This document shows, piece after piece, positions 35,821 through 47,713 of a stretch of DNA of 64,000 nt. Every line of letters begins with the position of its first letter. The stretch's first letter is position 1. The notes under the pieces were generated by a model. It was not told the origin of the DNA. It saw nothing but the letters and a program-made list of their open reading frames with translations, and did not search any database. This DNA is from Macrothele yani (taxonomy: Eukaryota > Arthropoda > Arachnida > Araneae > Macrothelidae). Location of the stretch: the NCBI GenBank assembly GCA_039090855.1, contig CM077023.1, forward strand, positions 81,133,127 through 81,197,126, in the 5' to 3' direction. The position numbers and the translations under genes were made by a program.

Positions 35821-36194
35821 TTCTTTTTTAATGAAGCCTTTCTATACATTATACAACACTGGCTTCGTTAAACTGCGGTAGCATTATTTCTGTTTAACTG
35901 TAATTATTTTCTTAAACGTTTTACAGAACTGAGCTTTCACTCATTGGGTTAAATGATATTGGGTCAAGTGATATGCATATCCAATGTGGGATATTCATAT
36001 CACTTATAACAGTGAACTGAACTTTCACTCATGTGGTTACCCATCTAAAACGACATTTCGTTGATTCGTTGAGAGGGGATTTGCGCAACGGGGAGGGGGG
36101 GGCGTTAGGTACTACTGTCGCAAATAATCTGCGAATTACCCAAAAATCTAAAAATGATCTATTGAAGCACACACATAATCTCTGTACCTTTTTG

Positions 36195-36352
36195 TTATCG
36201 GGTTTAACGAACCCTGTGAACATCTAAAGGCATAAGGAGTCGTACGTCCTTAATTTAAATCTATTGATTCCGTGCCTCATCCAGAACAAAACCCTGGCTC
36301 AACCCGGATGCATAGCCACATGCTTGCCCCCTGGCCACCCAGCTGGGCAGAA
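36195..36352 (-). mobile_element. tRNA-derived SINE, family A, internally deleted
   Basis: Left end atcgggtttaacgaaccctg and body gtacgtccttaatttaaatc; the central part is missing. The right end cttgccccctggccacccag is a diverged head. Confidence 0.75.
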
Positions 36353-37754
36353 TCTGCACAATTTATCACTCAATATATGTTACATGGATGTGCTTACCCA
36401 TAGTTGATGGAACTCTTGAAGTAACAGTTACAGTCGGGCGTAGTGATAAGTTGAACTGGACAGAAGACATTGAAATTTATAATTTAATTATCACATATTC
36501 TGAATGAGGAAACTTAAATATTCGAAATCAATTTTCTGACACATAGATTAATTGCTAAACTTAATAAAAATGAAGAAAACGCGCATTGCAATAATTGTTT
36601 GTATGAATTAAATATTTGTACACGCGTAAAGGGACATATTTGCATCGGAAGGCAAAAGGACAATTCCAATCTGGATAAATCACCGACAAAACCTTTGAAC
36701 TTCCGTATTCCTCAACTTCAATTAATAATTGTTGACCTATTTCAGGTTCTTAGACTGGTCTTGTGAAATGCAGTTTGTTTTCAGTACTTTAGTGCATTCG
36801 AAACGATTGTTTAAAATGTCACACTGATAGTCATAACGATTGTTTAAAATGTCACACTGTTTCATTTTATGAACATAAAAAGACAGTCATCCAAATTAAA
36901 TAGCCAGGAATTGTATAGGTGAGGAAATTCTCATCCAGGAGAGGGGGGGAAGAAATGATTCTAACACTAGGAGATGCAAACGTCAGAAAAAAGCATTATT
37001 TAGATTTTTTTTATTTTACCTTTGCTTCTAAATTGTAGTTCCTTTTAATCCAGCTGAGAATGCATTAAAATTTATTCCAGAGTGAAATGTGTTAAAACGG
37101 AAAACGCCATGTAATGAAATTAATATGGTTGAAATTCTCAGAATTCCAAAGCGATACAGGTTAGAAACAAGCATTACTTGAATTTGATTATTACGATTTT
37201 CGCCCAAACAGTATCTGAAGGAAACAATATTAAAATTGAAAAAAAGAAAAAAAAAGATCTAGGTCTTTTGACGGCAGTAAATGAGCATTAATTACGTGAA
37301 CTTTCCATTGTTGCTTTCTAAATACGTGTGTGAGAGGTAGCCATAAATGGTACCAACTGAGAGAAAAGAAGGGCAAAATTTCCTGCGCACCAAAACGGCG
37401 TTTATAAAACAATAAGTAACTGTCTGACTTCACACCAGGCGCCATTCATGTCATATAATAAGTGGAGCAACGCGATTTTGTTTATAGAATGTATTGCAGA
37501 AATGCAGCTAAAGGTGGAGGAAAATTGTAATTACAACCATAAAAAATATACGTACAGTATATCTATTTTACATGTGAAAGTAAAAACAAAAGGAGCGTTA
37601 AAAAGTTCGTAACAAAGAGAAATTGAAATTTAAAAACATCTGTGATCTAAACAATAGAAATACCATGAAACTGAAAAAATGAGAAAAGCATTTATAAATG
37701 AATGGCCTTGCCGATTTTTTCGGACGAAATCTGATATGGATCTCTTGTTCCTTG
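36353..37754. other. Intronic sequence with a 33-bp tandem duplication
   Basis: acgattgtttaaaatgtcac begins at 36803 and again at 36836. A short G-run lies near 36945. Nothing else is recognised. Confidence 0.5.
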
Positions 37755-37926
37755 TTCGGGGATTAACAACCACCATGAGCAGTCGTCCTTTCCTAATTTT
37801 GGTCACTATTCCGGGGAAGGGGCAGGACCGGCTTCATCGGACAAGCGCATCACTGATGCCTCATCAGGCGTTCGAACTCATCTCGACCGAATGGTCAGAT
37901 ACCAGACCACTCGGCCATTGAGACAG
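37755..37926 (-). mobile_element. tRNA-derived SINE, family A
   Basis: Left end ttcggggattaacaaccacc, body gtcgtcctttcctaattttg, box B region gcgttcgaactcatctcgac, right end ccactcggccattgagac. Confidence 0.85.
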
Positions 37927-38049
37927 CATGGATAACGGATTTCATATGACCTAAAAGAAAAGCAGGAAGCGAACTGAAACCGTAGGAGTCATCTGTTTTT
38001 CCAATTGATTGGGAATTAGTCTAAACAGCCCTAGCCGACTTTTTGTATA

Positions 38050-38962
38050 TATACTGTATATTTGTTTGAGGTATCCCCACAGAAAAAAGTCTACAGAGGT
38101 CAAATATGGGGAACGGGGAGGCCACGGTACAGGTCCTCCGTATCCAATTATCTGGTGTCTGAACGTCGCCGATAGCAAGTTATACACTGCGGCCGCGTTG
38201 TGCGCCGGAGCACCATCATGCTGGTACCACAGACGTTGTACGTCCCGGAGAGGAAGTTCATCCATCCGCTCGATTATGTGGTACTGAATGAGCTCCACAT
38301 ATCTATCACCTGTTAAAGTGCCCTCGTAGAAGATAGGTCCTACAATCGTGTTATGCCAGATCCCACACCACACGCTGGTTGACCATGCAGCGCGCTTGAT
38401 GCTTGGCTGTTCTGACTTCAAGCGAATTCGTTAGAGCCCAACAATATTCATTGTGCCTATTAATAATGCCATCTTGAGTGAATTGCGACTCATCGGTCCA
38501 CAGAATATCGGATAGAAAATGTGTGTTGTCTTCCACGGTATTCATGACGAAGTTACAGAAGTCAAAACGCCTGCGATCGTATCCAGGCATTAAATGTTAC
38601 GTCAGAACGGGGTGATAGGGATGTGTGCCGTATTCGTGAAGGATTCTCCATACCCGCTTGTGTGAGAGGCAGCACGCTTCAACACCGTGTGTACTAACAT
38701 GAGGATTCGCCAGGACAAATCCCAGAACTTCTTCTGGATGCAGCGAACTCCAGTTGCACGTGGCCTTCCCCGATCGCGGACGACTCTTTACAGAGCCGGT
38801 CTCTCTCAGTCGTTGGATAACATGTAGCATGGTTTTTGCCGATGGATGGGGTCCATATGGAAAACGAATGGCACGTAGTCGTGCAGCTTGCCAGGCATTA
38901 CGGTTGCACTCACCGTATACCACTACCATCTCACAATTCGCTTTACAGGAATACTGCGACAT
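38050..38962 (-). pseudogene. DUF4817-type transposase, disrupted
   Basis: Three frames carry successive parts. 38962-38597 has the N-terminal domain (YSCKANCEMVVVYGECNRNA, then RFPYGPHPSAKTMLHVIQRL and a GSVKSRPRSGK hinge). 38590-38351 has FLSDILWTDESQFTQDG with the first Asp. 38421 onward has SVWCGIWHNTIVGPIFYEG, LWYQHDGAPAHNA (second Asp) and PRSPYLTSVDFFLWGYLK (third Asp, though the usual SPDL is SPYL). Frameshifts and 3' truncation make it a relic. The residues match the IS630/Tc1-mariner fold. Confidence 0.9.
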
Positions 38963-39436
38963 GACGATGTGAAACAGATGCGTCGGATGCTCCGCAACTT
39001 CTACCTACCACATCCCGATTGCTGTCTTTTATGCTGTCCTTCGTGCGGTTTGCGGACAGACGCACGTCACTGTCTTCATTTGCATATGCCTGCCAACCAT
39101 AACGTGGTAGCCAACGGTTTTCCGACTGACACCGTCCGGCGCACGCTCGCATTCGTTGCGTTTACAGGCGTTTCCTTGCTGGTTTCCGGAAAACCACGTG
39201 TTGTTTCATACTAAGCAGCAGATGTTCTACAACTTTGCAATTGACTTTTTTGCCCTAACTTGCCTTGTTTCGAAGTTAGTTTTCATAAGTACCGCAAATA
39301 TCCGCCAGAGGGCGCCGCTGTTGGTCCCATTTGATCGATCATGGCCCTTTACCTATACCTACCCACCAGTTTTGTTCCTGTACGACCCTTATTTCACCAG
39401 TTATGTGGCTGTTTCCGGACTTTTGGTTACACCCTG
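38050..39436 (-). mobile_element. DUF4817/Tc1-mariner-type element, 3' truncated
   Basis: The right end, read inward, starts cagggtgtaaccaaaagtcc, a typical terminal sequence. About 470 bp of leader precede the coding part. No matching left end was found: coding similarity stops after WGYLK near 38050. Confidence 0.75.
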
Positions 39437-39440
39437 TATA

Positions 39441-39759
39441 TAGACTACTACTATGAAGCCTAGTGCTTCCTTCGCGTCATTAAATAAATGGATAAAGAAT
39501 AAAGTGAAATGCAGTATATGAACTGCTAGGCACCATTTAAAGTAGTTTTACATGTCCCCCATGAAAAGATGCATTCAATGTCCAGTATACTGTATATAAA
39601 CTGTATATATAAAATAGGTGCTGTGAAATTAGTCTAAATCAAGCAGTATAACACAATTTTGACTAGGGTTATTTTTATGAGATTTCAAAAACTCTTATCT
39701 CTCGGGCATATGAGATTAGGGCGCAGATTTCTGCCTTCTTAATTCTGCGCCTACGATAA
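39441..39759. other. Intronic sequence, no feature seen
   Basis: AT-rich with short tgtatata motifs. No supported feature. Confidence 0.4.
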
Positions 39760-39880
39760 AATCACAGGGTGTTATGTTCGTTCTCACGGCACTGGTTTCC
39801 TCCCTTTCTTGAATCTATTCGTTCTAAATTGGAAACTAAAGACATCTCTTACAAAACAGAAAAAAAAAAAAAAAAAAAAT
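39760..39880 (+). mobile_element. Truncated SINE, family A (3' part)
   Basis: Contains ctcacggcactggtttcctc and gttctaaattggaaac from the family A body, then an A-run at 39861-39880 as tail. The tRNA head is missing. Confidence 0.65.
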
Positions 39881-39947
39881 CAAACCTGCGAAATTATTTT
39901 CCCCATGGAAGATAGTTCTTGAGGTAAATGAAGCCGTTTAACGGATT

Positions 39948-40148
39948 GTCGTGTGGTTGGCCGAGAGACAGAGACACGGGTCTCTGGTTAATGGTACGAG
40001 CCGAACCTCAAATGTGGATTGTAAGCTATGCTTGTCCTACGACTCTGACTGCGTCAAACCCCTGGAACCAGTGGCTCTAAATTAGAAACGAATGACCCGT
40101 TATGGTCTTAAACGCTCATGGGTGTTGTTAAACATCGAAATAAAATAA
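39948..40148 (+). mobile_element. Diverged SINE, family A
   Basis: Head gtgtggttggccgagagaca, body cctggaaccagtggctctaa and attagaaacgaatgacccg, end gtgttgttaaacatcgaaat plus A-rich tail. Box B is degraded (gagccgaacctc). Confidence 0.75.
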
Positions 40149-41699
40149 TAATCCTCGTGTACACGAGCTGGAACTTTTGCTAAGATCATTCAGATAATTA
40201 CACTATTTTTTTACTATTTCATTTGAGGCAAGTTTAGCAGGAGATTAGATGCAAGAGCACAGGTGTCGTGTTCTGAGTTTCTTACTACTGAAATCTCATT
40301 AGTAACTAATGTCAAATTTCGGCAGAACTACTGAACACTTTTTTCCAAAGCAGTTTTTACGTGAAAGTATTGGTTTATGAAATACCGTGCTTTACATCTG
40401 TTTTCTCATGCACGAAACATAGATTATAGCTAGAATTTGTCCTCAGAGATTACATAACCTTTCACAGTTTTGCCAGTTTACTACAAATGACTGTAATATT
40501 TGTTTTTTTTCTTGTTTTTTTTTTTTTTTTTGCTTTTTTTTCGTTAGATCCTATGGGAAAATGGGCTTTGATTTTTGAAAAATGTACTTTATCTGTTTTA
40601 CTTTACGATAGTGGGTTCGTTAGGATAAAGGATTGTCGGGACATTCTTTAACGAGTATGTGAATCTCCCCAAGAGTTTAAAAATTCGTGAGATCCTACTG
40701 TGTTACACGACGCGTCAATCTGTGTTCTGCCTCACTGCAAACATTCGGAGATCGTTTATTTTTAAACCTTCAAGGTAAACTGTGTTCCAGTATCGCTCAC
40801 CGCTGGAAAATTCATCATGCCCAAACAACTTCGTCTGCGTTCTGGTATTTCTCCATGGACTGGATGATTATTTACTACGCAAAAGAGCCTTGGCGTGGGA
40901 GACTGAAAACAAATACTTCTTGTTTTTCTTGGCAAATCTAATGAAACCGACTCATTTTCGGTGATTTCACAAAATATTCTCACATAAATCTAATAACTGT
41001 TCTTTTTGAACCTCCAATGCTGAGTTCATAGTTGGCTATACCCTGACAAAAACCTATTATCTGTCATAATTCCTCCAATAATAACATTAGGATGGATTTA
41101 AGATAACATAAATTGAATAGCCAAAACTTTCTCTAATATTTAGTCGTTTCTTTTAAATCATATGAGTGATGAGTGATTGTTACAAGAACTGAGTTTTCTA
41201 TTCATTTTCTTACATCCTACTTCATATGCTTTCGAAGATTTTAGTTTTTTCATTTTTTTCCCCACACACTTCTTATTGACATTCGCAAAGGACAGCCTTC
41301 AGTACTTATTCGTGCAGGAATGTGTTTTTAAATTCGTTAAAACTATAGCTTTAACTAATTTAAAAGCACACTCCTACTTTGAAATTGAGGGCCGTAACAT
41401 GAGAAATGGGGCGTGCTGTGCAGTTTTTACAACAGAGCTCTATGGTCAACTCTTTCTATTCTCTCGCACATATTCATATTCAACACTAACACTTAAATAC
41501 AAAGTGGCCTACACAGTAACTATTCGTTTAAATTTTGATTCCAGTTAACGAGCGTCCTCGTTTCTCTTAGTATTCATACTTGCCGTATCAGAATTCGTAT
41601 TTACCATATGAGTCGTATGGCATTCAGGAATAAAGAAAGTGTTATGCAATTTCAGTTATATATAAATGACTTTTATCAAATTTCTCTAGGCTTATATAT
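40149..41699. other. Intronic sequence with a poly-T tract
   Basis: A T-run occupies 40503-40540. The 123-codon frame at 41177-41548 has no recognisable domain and AT-biased composition; it is not called. Confidence 0.5.
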
Positions 41700-41760
41700 T
41701 TTATATATATATATATATATATAATATATAAAATATACATATGAAATATATATATATAAA
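41700..41760. repeat. (TA)n-rich microsatellite
   Basis: Imperfect TATA runs, partly palindromic. Confidence 0.9.
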
Positions 41761-42808
41761 AGATCGCCCTAGAAATAATACACGGAATGAGCATTTGCCT
41801 GGGAGACATGAAAACATTACTTATGACTTCATCAATATTAATATTGTTCATTCCTTCAAGTTCAATACTCAGCATGATTCAATCTGACAATTAATTTTGA
41901 GTATGTCTCAAGCAATTTTGTTTTAATATCACTTTGGACAAAGTTCGTTCTACTGTTGCAATATGGTATTATTAATAATTCTGAGAGTAAAGCTTTCACC
42001 TTCTGAATTTTGGAATTTTTCAACAACGCTAACATTGTGCAGTCATCTGAAATTTCTAGGTGAACAATACTTGTAAACTGTGGACATTACAATTTATATG
42101 AGAAAAACGGTTGACAGGCAACTTTGTAAACTCCGCTCACTTCAGAGACTATCAGCAGTGAAACTGGTATGATGGGTATAGCAATAGTGTAAAACACACT
42201 GGAATATTCCTGTGAGCTAAACTTATTAATAGGATTTTAGATATCGTATTGCATACTTCCAAACTTTCTGAATAGTCCTTATACATGTATATATTCTTAA
42301 TTTGTCAAAAGTGGACCATTCCAAAATTCAGAAATATTAACAATGTCAATTCAGTGAAAATACGGTGGTGGGGTCTTGTCTAATAGCGTAAATTGAATAA
42401 TGAGATAAAGTGCAATGAGAAAGCATTTTTTGTAAGAAGACACATATTGAAAGTAAGCATGCAGTTTTGAAAGAATCACGAAAACAGCTGAGCATGACAC
42501 TGAAACGAGTATATTAAGAAGCATAACGTTGCGTGTTTGTATTTGCAATATTGTAATATTTTCATGCTTTGAGGTTCTTGGAAAGTATTGTTCAAATAAT
42601 TAATAAATGTGCTATCTCCTGTATACTATGTTGATTTTTGGACTTTTTTTTCAATCAACGAAACAAATAAATTGAGTATAGACTGTTTCTTGCAAGTCGT
42701 TGCTATAAAGGCTCGGTAGCTTTCTTTCAAAACTATAGTTTCAAAAATAAAAAGAGATGACTTCAAGTCTTCAAATTTTTTACCACCCGTAAGTGAGAGG
42801 CGGGAGTG
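41761..42808. other. Intronic sequence, no feature seen
   Basis: AT-rich, no supported feature. Confidence 0.4.
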
Positions 42809-43416
42809 GCGGCAAACTCCCACACTGGAAGACTCCCACACCGGTAAACTCCCACCCTTTCTCCAGCTGCTAAGAAAACTGCTACATGGTAGAAAACTCC
42901 CACACTGAAAATTTCCCACCCCAGTAAACTTTTACACCTTCTCATATAAGGGGATGTTTACAAATTGCGTTTCGTTTGGAGATCATGTCGAAGTGTATGA
43001 GTTTTCCTAGTTGACCAAACCGAAATGTGCGAGTTTTCCTTAAGATATTAATATGTATGTAAGATTAGGATGGCACAAGGTTTATGCAGAAGCTTTCCTT
43101 GAGTGCCTTTTATTAGCTTTTATAAAATGTTTACAAATACCAAATATCTGGGTTGTAACTAAAGTCTTCTAAAAATGCCCACGGTCTAGGTGCCTTGTCA
43201 GCGCCTGAAGACCGATTCGTTGAGTATCTGTCGATTGGCTTTTATTGCATGTTATTACTTGCCAAATGCTAAAATCACAGCTCAAGATTTTGTGAGTTGG
43301 AAATCTTCTACATAAACCTTGTGTCATTATGAACTTACATACGCATTTATATCACTAGGAAAAGTCGAACATTTTAGTTTTGTTCCACTAGGAAAACTCT
43401 CTCACTTTGACAAGAT
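42809..43416. repeat. Foldback element family D, copy 3 (core inverted)
   Basis: Left arm: ggcaaactcccacac and aattgcgtttcgtttggaga. The core (gcccacggtctaggtgcctt, gcttttattgcatgttatta) is in the opposite orientation to copies 1 and 2. The right arm is cut short at tttgacaagatc, where the family C2 element begins. Confidence 0.85.
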
Positions 43417-43417
43417 C

Positions 43418-44516
43418 GGGCCCAGCGGTTAACGGAAAACTGCCACACACTTTTCATTAAGGGGTCCGGCACAAATTGCTGTTCCTCCGAAGAACACTGA
43501 ATGTGTGACAATTTTTCCAGTGGGACAGTTTTCCAAATTTCTGAAATATGTGCGGCAGTTTTCCAAGGTGCCTAACGAGGGAAGGAACTCTCTTGTTTGT
43601 CTGAATTTTCATGCCAGTTCATTTGAGTTTAGGGCAACTGGCCACAAAAGTTCAAGGGGGGGGGGGGGCTATAAAGATTACCGTTTCTGGGCCTATATTG
43701 AGAACTGAATTGGGAACTCCAAACAAACGAATTTCGAGAAAACGTTCCATGTAAGCCAAGCGAGAATTGTGTTTTAATTTGAAGAAATAAATTGACGAGG
43801 ATCCGAGGTACACTTGGTTTGGGGGGTCTACCCCAACTTCCGTAATTTTATATTCTGGACCTCTAGAGTAGGTCAGTGTATCCTCGATGTTACCCTTGAA
43901 GAGTTTAGAAACCACGAATTTTCAGGAGGGGGTGAACTCACCCCACCCTACTGAAAATTCGTGGTTGTGTACAGAATTATTATATACAGCATGGTACTAA
44001 TGTTTACAGCTCTACGTCCATTTTAACATTTTGGGGAAAAGCCACCGCTCCAGCTCACGGACTTCGCGAACGCTTCAAGGGGAACATCCTGGATACACTG
44101 ACTAATAATACGGAAGTTGGAAGTAGTGCCCCCCCCCAACCAAGTGTACCTCAGATCCTCGGCAATTTATTTCTTCAAATTAAAGTACAATTCTCGCTTG
44201 GCTTACATGGAACGTTTTCTCGAAATTCGTTTGTTTGGAGTTCCCAATTCAGTTCTCAATATAGACCCAGAAGCGGCAATCTTTATAGCCCCCCCTCCTT
44301 GAACTTTTGTGGCCAGTTGCCCTAATCTCAAATGAACCGGCATGAAAATTTAGACAAACAAAAGAGTTCTTTCCCCTCGTTCAGCACCGTGGAAAACTGC
44401 CCTACTGGAAAAATTGTCACACATTCCAAGTGTTCTTCGGAGGAACAGCAATTTGTGCCCGGCCCCTTAATGAAAACCATGTGGCTAGACTCCCCCCCCC
44501 CTTAATCCGGCCCTGT
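43418..44516. repeat. Foldback family C2 element, about 1.1 kb
   Basis: Long inverted arms: left gcacaaattgctgttcctcc, gggaaggaactctcttgttt, tcatgccagttcatttgag, then the core with ctgggcctatattgagaact and gaggatccgaggtacacttg. The right arm repeats all of this inverted. The centre holds ccacgaattttcaggagggg and its inverse around 43938. No ORF. The core is shared with the C1 elements but the outer arms differ. Confidence 0.9.
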
Positions 44517-44554
44517 GTCGATCATGTAAATGGATAACTGTTTCGTTAGAATTG

Positions 44555-44706
44555 GATTTTATTTCCTGGCTGTTTTTTCCGTTGGCTTTTTTTTCCGTGG
44601 ATTTTTTTCCATGGCTTTTTTTTCCGTGGATTTTTTTTCCATGGCTTTTTTTTTCCGGTGGCTTTTTTTTTCCTGGATTTTTTTTTCCGTGGATCTTTTT
44701 TCCTAG
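44555..44706. repeat. T-rich 16-bp degenerate simple repeat
   Basis: Alternating ggctttttttttccgtggat-like units, about nine copies, directly beyond the C2 element. They resemble the GGGGGTATTTTTTCC subterminal units of C1. Confidence 0.85.
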
Positions 44707-45782
44707 ATTCTATCTCAACAGTGCAGCAGTAAAAATCCCAACAGTGATGTTTCTGCATGGCTTATCAGGGTTTTTCTAAAAATTCAGGTCCCTCATCAGC
44801 CACGGTGTCTCAGGGAGTGATAGTTACGGCCTTACTGAAATTATACACGCAGCTCTTTAGTTAATCCATAGGTAGAAATTTAATGCTTTCATTTCATTAT
44901 TTGCATGCGCCGAAGAGAAAAAGCTTTCCCAAAAAAGCGATGTCTCATTCTGCATATCACGTCGTATTGTTTAAATTGAGAGTTACTTAATTTTTATTAA
45001 AAACTCGCAGTGGTTCAAGCGTTTAATCATTTCTAAAGCAAGCCTTTTTTCTACCACATTTCAACAGAATTTGGGATATTGCTTCGAAAGCAGAGTATGT
45101 TTTTACTTCACAGATGGACGAACATTAAAATTTCTGACCTCAAAAAGTGAAGCATTAATTTGGATATTGAGACTTATTTAAAAATATATGTAAGTACATA
45201 TATGAATAAACGGCAGATGTTTCTAATCACTATTTTTAGTTCTGTGGCATATTTTAGATTCTATTAAATGCCATTCTGTTTTATCATTGCGTATTTAATT
45301 TCGTTTTGAACTCGTCTTTTCCATTTATGAAATTCTATTCGAAATACGGATGTAAAATTTTTGTGGACCTATGTGAGAACCAAAACCGGTCTCAATAAAC
45401 TTGCTTATCTAATATTTCGGGTGCCCAAAGTTTTAACTTACAGCATTTGTTTCCAAAACTCCTAAGCCTAGATCGATGGATTTTGGCTACACAGAAAGGA
45501 TCATCTGCAGGAGTTCGAGCGTCATTTTCTTTGGTAAAGTGTAGAAGATTCAAGTGCTCTGTAATTTATTCAGATGTTGTTTTTATGATTTCGAAATCGT
45601 CACACGGCTTGACCTCTTCTTCTCCTATCTATTTAAAATCAAAATTTATGTGCAATGTAGGGAAACAGAAATAACGTGCCACCGTAATATTTAACCCTGC
45701 TTTTCTTTTCTTCAGCTTCCATAGCTCTAACTACAGTACTTAATGACTTTCCTCTTTTAAAACAAGTGAAGTGAAAATGGGT
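44707..45782. other. Intronic sequence, no feature seen
   Basis: AT-rich; no gene or repeat recognised. Confidence 0.4.
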
Positions 45783-45925
45783 ATGATATGTATATGTATA
45801 TATATATATATCAAAATATAAAATATTTACCTTTGAAACATGCCCAATACCACTCTGATACTGCGCAATGCAGCTGGAAACCAAGAGTGAACAGCACATA
45901 CATACATACATACATACATATATAA
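45783..45925. repeat. (TA)n and (CATA)n microsatellites
   Basis: TATATG/TATA run at about 45787-45813 and (CATA)n at about 45897-45922. Confidence 0.85.
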
Positions 45926-45958
45926 ATAACCACAAGCAACACCTTTCAAACGGATGTA

Positions 45959-47409
45959 GGTAAAAATACCCCCGGAGAAAATACCCCTAAAAATTGAAAA
46001 GCGAAAAAAGCCCCCGGAAGAAATACCCCAGAACAAACGGTTCACTGTAAACTGCCACACAGGAACACTCATGTCTGGCAATGTTCCGGTGTGGCAATTT
46101 ACCGGCAACCGTGCCACACATCTTTCAGCAACTTGGCCACAAAATTTCAAAGGGCGAGGGGGAGGTCTATAAAGATTGCCGTTTCTGGGCTTACATTGAT
46201 AACTGAATTGGGAACTCCAAACGAATTTCACGAAAACATTCCATGTAAGCCAAGCCAGAATTGTACTTTAATTTGAAGAAATAAATTGCCGAGGATCCGA
46301 GGTACACTTGGTTTGGGGGAGGAGGGAGGCTCTACCCCGAACTTCCGAAATATTATATTCTGGGCCGCTGCAGTCTGTCAGTGTATCCAGGAAGTTCTCC
46401 TTGAAGTGTCCGCGAGGTGCATGAGCTGGGGGGCTTTCCCCCAAAATGTTAAAATGGACGTAGAGCTGTAAACATTAGTACCATGCTTTATATAATGATT
46501 CTGTACACGACCACGAATTTTCAGGACGGTGGGGTGACTCCTACCCCCGTTTCTAAGAGCTGTTCAGGGATAACATCGAGGATACACTGACCGACTCTAG
46601 AGGTCCAGAATATAAAATTACGGAAGTTGGGGGTAGAGTCCTCCTAACCAAGCACCTCGTATCCCTTTCACAGGCCTCACCAAATTTCTGGGGGAGTGGG
46701 AAAGGTTAGTTTGCCTTAAACACAACATGAAGCATAGGAATTGCAAGCAAATCCCTTACCTTGAACACCTGTCCGCGCTCTTATAAAATTGGGGAATGGT
46801 GAATTCCCTCCACCCTCCTGAAAATTCCTGGTCGTGTACAGAATCATTACGTAAAGCATGGTTCTAATGTTTATACCTCTACGTCCATTTTAACATTTTG
46901 GAGGAACTCCCCCCCCCCCCCCCAATCTCACGGACCTGGACGCTTCAGGGAGACCATTCTGAATACACTGACAGACCCCAGAGTCCCAGAACATAATATT
47001 ATGGAAGTTGGGAGTAGAGCCCTCCCCCAAAACAAGTGTACCTCGGATCTTCGGCAATTTATTTCTTCAAATTAAAGTACAATTCTCGCTTGGCTTACAT
47101 GGAACGTTTTCTCGAAATTTGTTTGGAGTTCCCAATTCAGTTCTCAATATAGGCCCAGAAACGGCAATTTTTATAGCCCCCCCCCTGAACTTTTGTGGCC
47201 AAGTTGCTGAAAGATGTGTGGAAGGTTTGACGGTAAATTGCCACACCGGAACACTGCCACACATCAGTGTTCCTGTGTGGCAGTTTACAGTGAACCGTTT
47301 GTTCTGGAGGTATTTCTTCCGGGGTATTTTTTCTGGGGGTATTTCTTCCAGGGGTATTTTTTCCGGGGGCATTTTTTCCATTTTTCAGTTTTCAGGGGTA
47401 TTTTTTACC
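45959..47409. repeat. Foldback family C1 element, about 1.45 kb
   Basis: The termini are inverted: left ggtaaaaatacccccggaga and right end ggggtattttttacc. The arms run inward through gtgtggcaatttaccggcaa, cagcaacttggccacaaa, cgtttctgggcttacattg and gaggatccgaggtacacttg, and recur inverted near 47040-47300. The centre includes further partial duplicates of the core. No ORF beyond chance. Confidence 0.92.
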
Positions 47410-47648
47410 GTTTACCCTCTCAAACATGTACATGACAGCAAATGAACTCCAGACCACAGCCAAAGAAAAAGAAAAAGAAGTACGATAAACGATACCTAAA
47501 AATCACACAGCAAAAAATATAAATATGCTAATAAGGAAAAGAAAAACCCAAATGAAATATAGTATCAAATGGCTCCAAACCCCCGAACCACTCTTCAGGG
47601 GAAGACATCCGGGAGCCTGACTGGCTCCGGGCTTCCGGATATATCAAA

Positions 47649-47713
<65 letters not shown>

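Noticed and set aside
41177..41548. 123-codon ORF on the plus strand
   Set aside because: AT-rich, Phe/Tyr-rich chance frame with no recognisable domain, no splice context and no homologue that I recognise.
44546..44779. Lys/Pro-rich or Phe/Trp-rich ORFs on both strands
   Set aside because: They are translations of a T-rich simple repeat beside the C2 foldback.
46091..47445. ORFs with recurring text such as FCGQVAERCV and SVPVWQFTVN
   Set aside because: The same text appears in several places only because it is translated from the arms of the C1 foldback elements; no codon constraint is evident.
47651..47711. (TA)n tract as a cruciform or origin element
   Set aside because: A simple microsatellite explains it; no supporting motifs nearby.
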